This document shows positions 1 through 5,570 of a stretch of DNA of 5,570 nucleotides, in pieces. A model generated the notes under the pieces. It did not search any database, was not told where the DNA came from, and saw only the letters and a list, made by a program, of their open reading frames with translations. A program made the position numbers and the translations under genes. Source of the stretch: an uncultured bacterium (lineage in GTDB: Bacteria > Patescibacteriota > Dojkabacteria > SC72); assembly GCA_938015795.1 (NCBI GenBank), contig CALLXA010000026.1:1-5570 (forward strand), given 5' to 3'. The stretch's first letter is position 1, and each line of letters starts with the position of its first letter.

Positions 1-1623
1 ATTAAAAACAGATTGAGTAACAGAGCTGTTGCTATAACTTTACCAATTGGTAAAGAGCAAGCTATGAGAGGATATGTTGATTTGGTAAAACTTAAGGCAT
101 ACACATATGAAGGTGTAAATACACCTGATTTGATCGAGGGTGATATTCCTGATGATATGAAAGATATTGTTGCTAAGTATAGAGAAACTTTGATTGAGGC
201 ACTTGCTGAGCAAGATGATGATTTAATGGAGAAATATTTTGCAGGTGAAGAGATATCTTTAGATGAGTTGTATGCAGCACTAAGAAAAGGAACTCTTAAT
301 AGTGAAATATTCCCAGTACTTGGAGGTGACTCTAGAACAGCAATGTCTAAAACATTATTAGATTATGCAACATTGTGTCTTCCTTCTCCATTAGATATTC
401 CAGCAATCAAAGGTGTTCATCCTAAGACAAAAGAGGAAATAGAGAGACATGCTGATGAAAAGGAACCTTTTTCTTCTTTGGTGTTTAAGATTGTAAATGA
501 TCCACATATTGGAAATCTTTCATATTTCAGAGTTTACTCTGGAACTATAGTTGCAGGTACATATGTACTTAACTCAACTAAGAATATTAGAGAAAGAGTA
601 GGAAGACTTGTGCTTATGCATGCAGATGATAGAGAAGAAGTCCCTATGTTAAGAGCTGGTGATATCGGAGCTATTGTTGGTCTTAAAGATTCTATAACTG
701 GTGATACTCTTTGTGATGAATCTAATCCAATTATTTTAGAACAGATCGATTTTGCTGAGCCTGTTGTATCCCAAGCTATTGAACCTGCTACTAAATCTGA
801 TGAAGAAAAGATGTCTGAAGCATTGGTTAGATTGGTTAAAGAAGATCCTACATTTAGAGTTGAAACAAATAGAGAAACAGGTCAAACAATTATCTCTGGA
901 ATGGGTGAGTTGCATTTGGAAATTGTTGTAGACAGGTTAAAGAGAGAATTTAATGTAGCTGCAAATGTAGGAAAACCACAAGTAGCATATAGGGAGACAA
1001 TTAAATCTGAAGTTCCTGAAGTTGAAGGTAGATATGTTAAGCAGTCTGGTGGTAAGGGTCAGTATGGTCACTGTTGGTTGAAGTTAGAACCTAATGAAAC
1101 TGGTAAAGGTTTTGAATTTATAAACGCTATTAAAGGTGGATCTATTCCTAGAGAATTTATTCCTGCTATTCAAAAAGGTGTTATTGAGGCTATGAAATCA
1201 GGAGTTGTAGCTGGATATCCAGTAGTAGATGTTAAGGTTACTTTGTATGATGGTTCTTACCATGAGGTAGATTCGTCTGAAGCTGCATTCAAAGTTGCTG
1301 GATCAATGGCTTTTAAAGAAGGATGTAGAAGAGGTGCTCCTGTATTGTTGGAGCCAATTATGAAAGTGTCTGTAGAAACACCTGATGATTATATGGGTGA
1401 TGTAACTGGTTCTTTGAGTAGTAAGAGAGGTCAAATACAAGGTACTGAAAGTATTGGTAATGGTATTAGTAGGATCGTTGCACATGTGCCTCTTGCTGAA
1501 CTTTTTGGTTACACAAGTGAATTGAGATCTCTCACCAGCGGTAGGGGAAGTTCTACTATGGAACCTTCGCACTATGGTGAAGTTCCTAGAAGTGTAGTTG
1601 AAGAAGTTGCTGCTGGTAAGTAA
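1..1623 (+). CDS. fusA: Elongation factor G, C-terminal ~540 residues (5' end outside window)
   Basis: EF-G is the cytosolic translocase GTPase that moves tRNA and mRNA through the ribosome and, with RRF, helps recycle it. The frame is open from base 1, so the TTG at 13 is internal. Compared with the usual ~700 residues, roughly 150-160 are missing upstream, including the P-loop, switches and NKxD. Residue numbers count from base 1. The end of the G domain and G' insert occupy ~1-150, domain II starts near PFSSLVFKI (156), domain III near 261 (EPATKSDEEKMS) with SGMGELHLEI at 299, domain IV near 335-440, and domain V follows. In domain IV, SGGKGQYGH (349-357), GGSIPREF (379) and DGSYHEVDSSE (417-427) are conserved; the last includes the decoding-centre histidine equivalent to E. 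coli His583. Domain V has VTGSLSSKRGQI (468) and ends with the common MEPSHY-type tail. No frameshift is seen. A terminator follows 19 bp after the stop, so fusA does not appear to be normally co-transcribed with tuf. Confidence 0.98.
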   Translation: MKNRLSNRAVAITLPIGKEQAMRGYVDLVKLKAYTYEGVNTPDLIEGDIPDDMKDIVAKYRETLIEALAEQDDDLMEKYFAGEEISLDELYAALRKGTLNSEIFPVLGGDSRTAMSKTLLDYATLCLPSPLDIPAIKGVHPKTKEEIERHADEKEPFSSLVFKIVNDPHIGNLSYFRVYSGTIVAGTYVLNSTKNIRERVGRLVLMHADDREEVPMLRAGDIGAIVGLKDSITGDTLCDESNPIILEQIDFAEPVVSQAIEPATKSDEEKMSEALVRLVKEDPTFRVETNRETGQTIISGMGELHLEIVVDRLKREFNVAANVGKPQVAYRETIKSEVPEVEGRYVKQSGGKGQYGHCWLKLEPNETGKGFEFINAIKGGSIPREFIPAIQKGVIEAMKSGVVAGYPVVDVKVTLYDGSYHEVDSSEAAFKVAGSMAFKEGCRRGAPVLLEPIMKVSVETPDDYMGDVTGSLSSKRGQIQGTESIGNGISRIVAHVPLAELFGYTSELRSLTSGRGSSTMEPSHYGEVPRSVVEEVAAGK

Positions 1624-1642
1624 GAGGTAAGATATGTTCTCT

Positions 1643-1674
1643 AAAGAGGGGTTTTAAAGCCCCTCTTTTTGTTT
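1643..1674 (+). terminator. Intrinsic terminator after fusA
   Basis: A perfect 9-bp stem (AAAGAGGGG at 1643-1651 with CCCCTCTTT at 1660-1668) encloses an 8-nt loop. The T-tract overlaps the end of the right arm and runs TTTTTGTTT. A GC-rich stem core followed by Ts is the standard Rho-independent form. It lies 19 bp past the fusA stop and would separate fusA transcription from the downstream glycosyltransferase. Confidence 0.9.
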
Positions 1675-1727
1675 CTAAGTGGATCTGTTAATATCGATAT
1701 TGAAACGTTTTTAAGAATAATCTGGAA

Positions 1728-2894
1728 ATGAAACTAAAAAAAGGTAGTAAAATATTAATAGCAAATGATTCTCTTGGAATTACTGGCGTTCAAACATATG
1801 TTTCTAAGACTGCTGAGCATTTGGAAAAAATGGGTTACAGGGTTGTTAGATTGGAACCAAATGACAATGATTTTTTTACATTACCAGCATATAAAGATTT
1901 TAACTGGACAGTATTTGCAACTCCGATAGTTACAAGAAAATTACTTCAAGAGAAACCAGATGCTATATTAATAACTACAATTGAGGCACCAATTGGCACT
2001 GCAACCAAAAATGTATGTGAATTCTTAGAAATATCCAGATATTGTAAATCGTGTCCATATACAGCATCTTACACTACTGATCATGGTATGTTTGTAAAAA
2101 AACTCTTAGAACAATCTTTAGTTGGAAGTATTTCTAGTCGAATTGATATTGCTAAGAAAATTGAAAACAAGGTTGTTGACTTTTCTGAAGCACAGTTCTT
2201 AAGAAGTAAATACTACGGAGCTAAAAAAATCATGGTCAATGCTCAAAGTTCAAAGGAGAAGCTTGAAAAGATGAAACTTAAAAATGTAGAAATATCAAAA
2301 AGAGGAATTGATGCTTTTCAGTTTCATTTGCCAACAAAGGATGATGAAAATCCATATGAGCAATATGATTGGTATCGAGAGAAAAAATTACCGATTCTTA
2401 TTTATTTGGGTAGGGTTGCTTATGAGAAAGATATTCAGTTATTTTTGGAGGGTGATTTGCCAGGGTATCATCGGGTAGTGGCTGGTGATGGTCCAGCGAT
2501 GGAATACTTGAAAAGTATTTCTAAAGGTAAGAAAAATATTCATTTTGTTGGTAAGGTAGATTATAGTAAAGTTAAAAACTATTTCCAATATGCTAGGGTT
2601 ACATTTTTTCCAAGTAGTTTTGATACATTTGGACAAACAATCGTAGAGTCAGCTGCTTGTGGTACTCCTGTGGTTGGTTTTAATGTTCAAGGACCTAAAG
2701 ATGTTATAAAAAGGGGAGTTATGGGGGTTATTGTGCCTTCTGGTACTAGCTTATTTAGTGGTTTGTCAAAAGCTTTGAGGATAAATAGGAAGAAATGTTC
2801 TAGGTATACACTTAAGAGTTTCTCTTGGGGAAAAGCTACTATGGAATTGTTGGAGAATTTGTATCCAATAAAGTGGAGGAAAGGTATTGCATAA
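1728..2894 (+). CDS. GT4-like (GT-B fold) glycosyltransferase, 388 aa
   Basis: This is probably a cytosolic or membrane-peripheral retaining glycosyltransferase that moves a sugar from a nucleotide-sugar donor to a lipid or glycan acceptor. The N-terminal Rossmann half opens with KILIAND and a glycine loop, LGITGVQTY (16-24). The C-terminal donor half begins at ~222 with YLGRVAYEK (226-234; Arg229 and Lys234 fit the phosphate-binding pair). It continues through VVAGDGP (250-256), IHFVGKVD (271-278) and FPSSFDTFGQTIVESAACGTPVV (294-316, quoted in part: DTFGQTIVE is the E-x7-E site with Asp299 replacing the first Glu). The closest known pattern is the MgtA/PimA-like mannosyltransferase group, but donor and acceptor cannot be read. 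The usual SYHTD motif reads SYTTDHG (114-120), losing the conserved His. No signal peptide or membrane helix is visible. ATG 1728 is the first start after an in-frame TGA at 1701. Its Arg codons (8 AGG, 5 AGA, 3 CGN) differ from those of tuf, which fits lower expression or a different history. It lies between fusA and tuf, where most bacteria have nothing. Confidence 0.9.
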   Translation: MKLKKGSKILIANDSLGITGVQTYVSKTAEHLEKMGYRVVRLEPNDNDFFTLPAYKDFNWTVFATPIVTRKLLQEKPDAILITTIEAPIGTATKNVCEFLEISRYCKSCPYTASYTTDHGMFVKKLLEQSLVGSISSRIDIAKKIENKVVDFSEAQFLRSKYYGAKKIMVNAQSSKEKLEKMKLKNVEISKRGIDAFQFHLPTKDDENPYEQYDWYREKKLPILIYLGRVAYEKDIQLFLEGDLPGYHRVVAGDGPAMEYLKSISKGKKNIHFVGKVDYSKVKNYFQYARVTFFPSSFDTFGQTIVESAACGTPVVGFNVQGPKDVIKRGVMGVIVPSGTSLFSGLSKALRINRKKCSRYTLKSFSWGKATMELLENLYPIKWRKGIA

Positions 2895-2921
2895 AAAGTA
2901 ACTTTTTGATAATATTCAACG

Positions 2922-2948
2922 CAGGTTCCTTAATAAGCAAGGATTCTG
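2922..2948 (+). terminator. Imperfect hairpin after the glycosyltransferase gene (weak terminator candidate)
   Basis: CAGGTTCCTT (2922-2931) pairs with AAGGATTCTG (2939-2948) across a 7-nt loop. Nine of ten positions pair, one of them G-T, with one T-T mismatch. No T-tract follows, so a terminator role is uncertain. It lies 27 bp past the glycosyltransferase stop and upstream of the likely tuf promoter, so it would be at the 3' end of the glycosyltransferase transcript rather than in the tuf leader. Confidence 0.35.
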
Positions 2949-2975
2949 ATTCAATATTGTAAGAAATATTTATTA

Positions 2976-2981
2976 TATAAT
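2976..2981 (+). promoter_or_regulatory. Candidate -10 box of the tuf promoter
   Basis: A perfect TATAAT lies 18 bp before the tuf ATG in a very AT-rich spacer. No good -35 box stands 16-18 bp upstream: TTCAAT at 2950-2955 is 20 bp away and TTGTAA at 2957-2962 only 13 bp. Transcription would start near 2988, giving a leader of only about 12 nt. A tuf promoter is expected, because the fusA terminator and the glycosyltransferase unit separate tuf from the str promoter. AT-richness makes a chance match quite possible. Confidence 0.45.
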
Positions 2982-2999
2982 TTTTAAATTAATATATTC

Positions 3000-4166
3000 A
3001 TGGCAGAATTCACAAGAACAAAGCCTCACATGAATATCGGAACCTTGGGTCATGTAGACCACGGTAAGACAACATTGGTTCGAGGTATTCTTAATGCTCA
3101 TTCACCTGAAGCAGCAAAGATGATTGATAAGCTTGATAAAGATCCAGTATCTAGAGCAAAATCAATTACAATTGCTGTGGCTCATGTAGAATTTGAAACA
3201 GATACTAGACATTACGCATTAGTAGATTGCCCAGGTCACAAAGACTACATTAAGAATATGATCACAGGTGCAGCTCAAATGGATGGTGCAATTTTGGTTA
3301 TATCATCAAATGATGGTGCAATGCCTCAAACTAAAGAACATTTGTTACTTGCAAAGCAGGTTGGTGTTCCTAAGATTGTTGTTTTCATAAATAAATTTGG
3401 AGATGCTGATGAGGAGATTTTGGAATTGATTAAGGCAGATGTTGCTGAATTGTTAGAGAAGTATGGATATGATGCAAACTCTCCAATTATAGTTGGTGAT
3501 GCATTGAAGGCTGAAAAAGGTGAACAAGAGGGACTTGATGCTGCTAGAGAATTGATGAAAGCTGTTGATGCTCATATAGAGATTCCTGAAAGAGATGTTG
3601 AAAAGCCATTCTTGATGCCAATTGAGGACGTTTTCTCAATCGAGGGAAGAGGTACAGTTGTAACAGGAAGAATAACTAGAGGTGTTGTTAAAGTTGGAGA
3701 TAATGTAGAAGTATTGGGAATGGGAAGAAAACCACAAAAGACAGCAGTTACAGGAGTAGAGATGTTTAACAAATCTATGACTGATGCTCAAGCAGGTGAT
3801 AATGTAGGTATTCTTTTGAGAGGATTCAAGAGAGAGGATGTTGAAAGAGGACAATCCCTATCACTACCTGGTTCTGTTCAAACACATACTGAATTTAAAG
3901 CAGAGGTATATGTTTTGAATAAAGAAGAGGGTGGAAGACACACACCATTTGTATCTGGATATAAACCTCAGTTCTATGTAGGTACTGCAGATATAACAGG
4001 TGAAGTTGTTTTACCTGAAGGTGTAGAAATGGTAGCACCTGGTGATAATACAGAGTTTACAGTAAATCTAGTATCTCCAGTTGTAATTGAAAAAGGACAA
4101 ACATTTGCTATCAGAGAAGGTGGTCAAACTGTTGGTCAAGGTGTTGCAACAGAGATTATTAAGTAG
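3000..4166 (+). CDS. tuf: Elongation factor Tu, divergent at nucleotide-binding motifs
   Basis: EF-Tu is the cytosolic GTPase that carries aminoacyl-tRNA to the ribosomal A site. At 388 aa it is slightly shorter than E. coli EF-Tu (~394). The three domains are complete: G domain ~1-195, domain 2 from [13 protein letters not shown] (202-214), and domain 3 from ~298 to the end. G1 GHVDHGKT (17-24), the switch I Thr57, and switch II DCPGH (76-80, catalytic His80) are intact. Several near-invariant positions differ. Switch I RGITI is KSITI (54-58). The switch II PGHAD is PGHKD. G4 NKxD is NKFGD (131-135), with Gly134 at the Asp position and one residue fewer in the following loop. G5 SAL is DAL (167-169). 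In domain 3, QFYFRTTD is QFYVGTAD (324-331). GGRHTPF (311-317) is kept. Start: ATG 3000, giving [10 protein letters not shown], the normal EF-Tu N-terminus; no Shine-Dalgarno precedes it. Arg codons are 14 AGA and 1 CGA, the bias of a highly expressed gene, so this is not a decaying copy. Confidence 0.98.
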   Translation: MAEFTRTKPHMNIGTLGHVDHGKTTLVRGILNAHSPEAAKMIDKLDKDPVSRAKSITIAVAHVEFETDTRHYALVDCPGHKDYIKNMITGAAQMDGAILVISSNDGAMPQTKEHLLLAKQVGVPKIVVFINKFGDADEEILELIKADVAELLEKYGYDANSPIIVGDALKAEKGEQEGLDAARELMKAVDAHIEIPERDVEKPFLMPIEDVFSIEGRGTVVTGRITRGVVKVGDNVEVLGMGRKPQKTAVTGVEMFNKSMTDAQAGDNVGILLRGFKREDVERGQSLSLPGSVQTHTEFKAEVYVLNKEEGGRHTPFVSGYKPQFYVGTADITGEVVLPEGVEMVAPGDNTEFTVNLVSPVVIEKGQTFAIREGGQTVGQGVATEIIK

Positions 4167-4173
4167 TTTTAGC

Positions 4174-4202
4174 TTAGGAGTAGGACGATGTCCTACTCCT
4201 AA
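4174..4202 (+). terminator. Perfect 13-bp hairpin between tuf and rpsJ (terminator, attenuator or processing site)
   Basis: TTAGGAGTAGGAC (4174-4186) pairs perfectly with GTCCTACTCCTAA (4190-4202) around a GAT triloop, starting 7 bp after the tuf stop. The following bases (ATTATATTTAAG) are AT-rich but not a clean T-tract, so it may be a leaky terminator that adjusts tuf against S10-operon output. It could also be an RNA-protecting or cleavage structure. The structure is certain; the function is inferred. Confidence 0.6.
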
Positions 4203-4232
4203 ATTATATTTAAGTTAGCTCTTTTAAATAGC

Positions 4233-4544
4233 ATGGCTAATATGACAGCAAGAATCAGAGTAAAACTAAAAGGTTACGATTCGGTGGTTTTAGACAAATC
4301 AGCAAAAAGTATTATTGAAACAGCAGTAAGTACTGGAGCAAAGGTTGCTGGACCAGTTCCTTTGCCTACAAGAAAGAGGAAAATTGCAGTTAATCGTTCG
4401 CCATTTATTTATAAGAGCTCAGTTGAGCATTTTGAGATAAATACACATAAGAGAGTTATCGATATTATAGATCCAACTCCTAAGACAATAGATGCGTTAC
4501 AACATCTACAAATGCCTGCTGGTGTAGGAATCGAAATACAGTAA
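4233..4544 (+). CDS. rpsJ: 30S ribosomal protein uS10 (S10)
   Basis: uS10 is a 30S head protein and, in bacteria that have the Nus system, also NusE in antitermination. The 103-aa length is normal. The core motifs are present: [11 protein letters not shown] (6-16), the extended-loop entry GPVPLPTRK (40-48), [12 protein letters not shown] (67-78), and the [10 protein letters not shown] helix (80-89) with a C-terminal AGVGIEI strand. The ATG at 4233 (MANMTARI) is preferred over the ATG at 4242 because Met-Ala starts recur in tuf and rplD; neither has a Shine-Dalgarno sequence. It opens the S10 module, 66 bp after tuf and 19 bp before rplC. Those 66 bp are too short for an E. coli-type S10 leader bound by L4, so regulation, if any, must differ; the hairpin at 4174-4202 is the only visible candidate. 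Confidence 0.97.
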   Translation: MANMTARIRVKLKGYDSVVLDKSAKSIIETAVSTGAKVAGPVPLPTRKRKIAVNRSPFIYKSSVEHFEINTHKRVIDIIDPTPKTIDALQHLQMPAGVGIEIQ

Positions 4545-4563
4545 TAATTTTGAATAATTAGAA

Positions 4564-5145
4564 ATGAAAGCTTTATTAGGATTAAAAAAAGGAATGACAA
4601 GAATATTCAAGGATGAAAAAGTAATCCCTGTTACTGTTGTCGAAGTAAAAGACTGTGTTCTTTCAAACAAGGAAGAAAAAGGTTTTGAGCTAGGTTTAGG
4701 TGATATGAAAAATCCTAACAAAGCTATAACTGGAAAGTACAGTGAAGTTAAGAGAGTTCCTAGATTTAGACAATACTTCAGAGGTAGCTTAGAGAACAAT
4801 GTAGGAGAAGAAATAAAAGCGGATACTTTTGAAGCTGGTGAAAAAGTTACTGTTATGGGAGTATCAAAAGGTAAAGGCTTCCAAGGTGTTGTTAAAAGAT
4901 GGGACTTTAAAGGTGGACAGAGAACACGTGGTCAGTCTGATAGGTTGAGAGCTCCTGGTTCTATAGGTGCTGGTACTGATCCTGGTAGAGTATTGAAAGG
5001 GAAGAGAATGGGAGGAAGAATGGGACAAGATACTATTACTATAAAAAATAAAGAAATAGTTGATATTAAGGGTGAATATCTGTTAATATCTGGACCACTT
5101 CCTGGTTCTGATGGAGATTTAATTGCTATATATACAGAAAAATAA
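4564..5145 (+). CDS. rplC: 50S ribosomal protein uL3 (L3)
   Basis: uL3 is an early-assembly 50S protein that binds 23S rRNA and extends a long loop toward the peptidyl-transferase centre. At 193 aa it is somewhat shorter than the usual 205-215. The N-terminus KALLGLKKGMTRIF (2-15) and IPVTVVEV (21-28) are typical. The central block runs GVSKGKGFQGVVKRW (99-113), then RAPGSIGAGTDPGRV (129-143) and KGKRMGGRMG (145-154). The loop position equivalent to E. coli Gln150, the PrmB methylation target, is Ala136 here, as in many bacteria. The C-terminus has LLISGPLPGSDGDLIAI (173-189). Start: ATG 4564, 19 bp after the rpsJ stop, with no Shine-Dalgarno in the gap. One base separates its stop from the rplD start, so the two genes are surely co-transcribed and may be translationally coupled. 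Confidence 0.97.
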   Translation: MKALLGLKKGMTRIFKDEKVIPVTVVEVKDCVLSNKEEKGFELGLGDMKNPNKAITGKYSEVKRVPRFRQYFRGSLENNVGEEIKADTFEAGEKVTVMGVSKGKGFQGVVKRWDFKGGQRTRGQSDRLRAPGSIGAGTDPGRVLKGKRMGGRMGQDTITIKNKEIVDIKGEYLLISGPLPGSDGDLIAIYTEK

Positions 5146-5146
5146 C

Positions 5147-5570
5147 ATGGCAGAAGAAAAGAAAGCAAATACAATTAAAGAAGTAAACTTAGATCCAAGA
5201 GTATGGGAAGTTCCATATAATGAAGATTTGTTGTCTCAAGTTCTCTATGTATATAGGAATAATGAAAGAAAGGGAACATCTACAGTTCAAACTAGAGGTG
5301 ATGTAAGTGGTGGTGGTAGAAAGCCATGGAAACAAAAAGGTACAGGTAGAGCAAGAGTTGGTTCTACAAGATCCCCTCTATGGATTGGTGGTGGTGTCAC
5401 TTTTGCATCTAGTACAAGTAGTAGGAACTGGAGTAGAAGGATAAACAAGAAGATGGCAAGGAAAGCTACATGTATATTGTTAACAGAAAGATTGAAAAAT
5501 AATGAATTAGAATTTGTTACACTTCCTGAAGCTAAATCAACGGAGTTGAGAAGTTCATTGTTAAAAAATG
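5147..5570 (+). CDS. rplD: 50S ribosomal protein uL4 (L4), N-terminal 141 residues (3' end outside window)
   Basis: uL4 is a 50S protein whose extended loop helps line the peptide exit tunnel; in some bacteria it also represses the S10 operon. The frame is open from ATG 5147 to the right edge (141 codons plus one base), about two thirds of the usual ~205 aa. Visible landmarks are NEDLLSQVLYVYRNNERKGT (25-44), TRGDVSGGGRKPW (49-61), the tunnel-loop signature KQKGTGRARVGS (62-73), RSPLWIGGGVTF (75-86) and RINKKMARKA (98-107). The first ~20 residues are charged and not recognisably conserved, as is common in this family. The start lies one base after the rplC TAA (TAACATG). No Shine-Dalgarno is seen in the end of rplC, so coupling by re-initiation is likely. 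Confidence 0.96.
   Translation, partial: MAEEKKANTIKEVNLDPRVWEVPYNEDLLSQVLYVYRNNERKGTSTVQTRGDVSGGGRKPWKQKGTGRARVGSTRSPLWIGGGVTFASSTSSRNWSRRINKKMARKATCILLTERLKNNELEFVTLPEAKSTELRSSLLKN

Noticed and set aside
13..15. TTG as a possible start of the fusA gene
   Set aside because: The same frame continues upstream to base 1 with EF-G-like residues (IKNRL), and an EF-G starting here would lack the whole GTP-binding core; it is a window-edge truncation.
1303..1572. Open minus-strand frame of 89 codons inside fusA, and similar ones inside the glycosyltransferase, tuf, rpsJ and rplC
   Set aside because: They lie opposite strongly conserved genes, encode low-complexity Ser/Thr/Phe-rich proteins without recognisable domains, and have no start signals of their own.
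1700..1721. TTGAAA (1700-1705) with AATAAT (1716-1721) as the promoter of the glycosyltransferase
   Set aside because: The spacing is only 10 bp; no -35/-10 pair with 16-18 bp spacing is convincing in this 104-bp gap.
2893..2907. Short palindrome AAAAAGT-A-ACTTTTT overlapping the glycosyltransferase stop codon, as a terminator
   Set aside because: The stem is almost all A-T with only one G-C pair and would be very unstable; such A/T palindromes are expected by chance here.
4972..4974. Absence in uL3 of the Gln methylated in E. coli L3
   Set aside because: Ala at this loop position is common in bacterial uL3 and is not by itself unusual.
1..5570. Recoded UGA, as in some Patescibacteria lineages
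   Set aside because: No gene needs an in-frame TGA to be read through; fusA, the glycosyltransferase, rpsJ and rplC end in TAA and tuf in TAG. This neither proves nor excludes recoding elsewhere.

Overview
This AT-rich window is a piece of the bacterial str/S10 translation cluster. All genes are on the + strand: the 3' part of fusA (EF-G), a GT4-like glycosyltransferase, tuf (EF-Tu), rpsJ (uS10), rplC (uL3) and the first 141 codons of rplD (uL4). fusA-tuf-rpsJ-rplC-rplD is the classic bacterial order; the glycosyltransferase between fusA and tuf is the exception. The protein families are clearly bacterial. Arginine is coded almost entirely by AGA/AGG, and no gene start has a convincing Shine-Dalgarno sequence. 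The EF-Tu is short (388 aa) and differs at several normally invariant positions. Together these suggest an uncultivated, fast-evolving lineage such as a Patescibacteria/CPR member, but that is inference and no 16S rRNA or other decisive marker is present.

Layout: 1-1623 is fusA, open at the left edge. 1643-1674 is a clear intrinsic terminator that closes the fusA transcript. 1728-2894 is the glycosyltransferase, probably its own transcription unit. 2895-2999 is a spacer with an imperfect hairpin and a TATAAT box close to the tuf start. 3000-4166 is tuf. 4174-4202 is a perfect 13-bp hairpin between tuf and rpsJ. 4233-4544 (rpsJ), 4564-5145 (rplC) and 5147 to the right edge (rplD) are tightly packed and presumably form the head of the S10 operon.

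EF-Tu delivers aminoacyl-tRNA and EF-G drives translocation; uS10, uL3 and uL4 are core ribosomal proteins, so five of the six genes serve translation. The glycosyltransferase has no evident link to translation and most likely works on envelope or surface glycans. I see no mobile element, tRNA, CRISPR array or defence system, and nothing that looks like a new multi-gene system. The observation most worth checking is that EF-Tu's guanine-recognition motifs are altered: NKxD reads NKFGD, and the G5 serine is aspartate.
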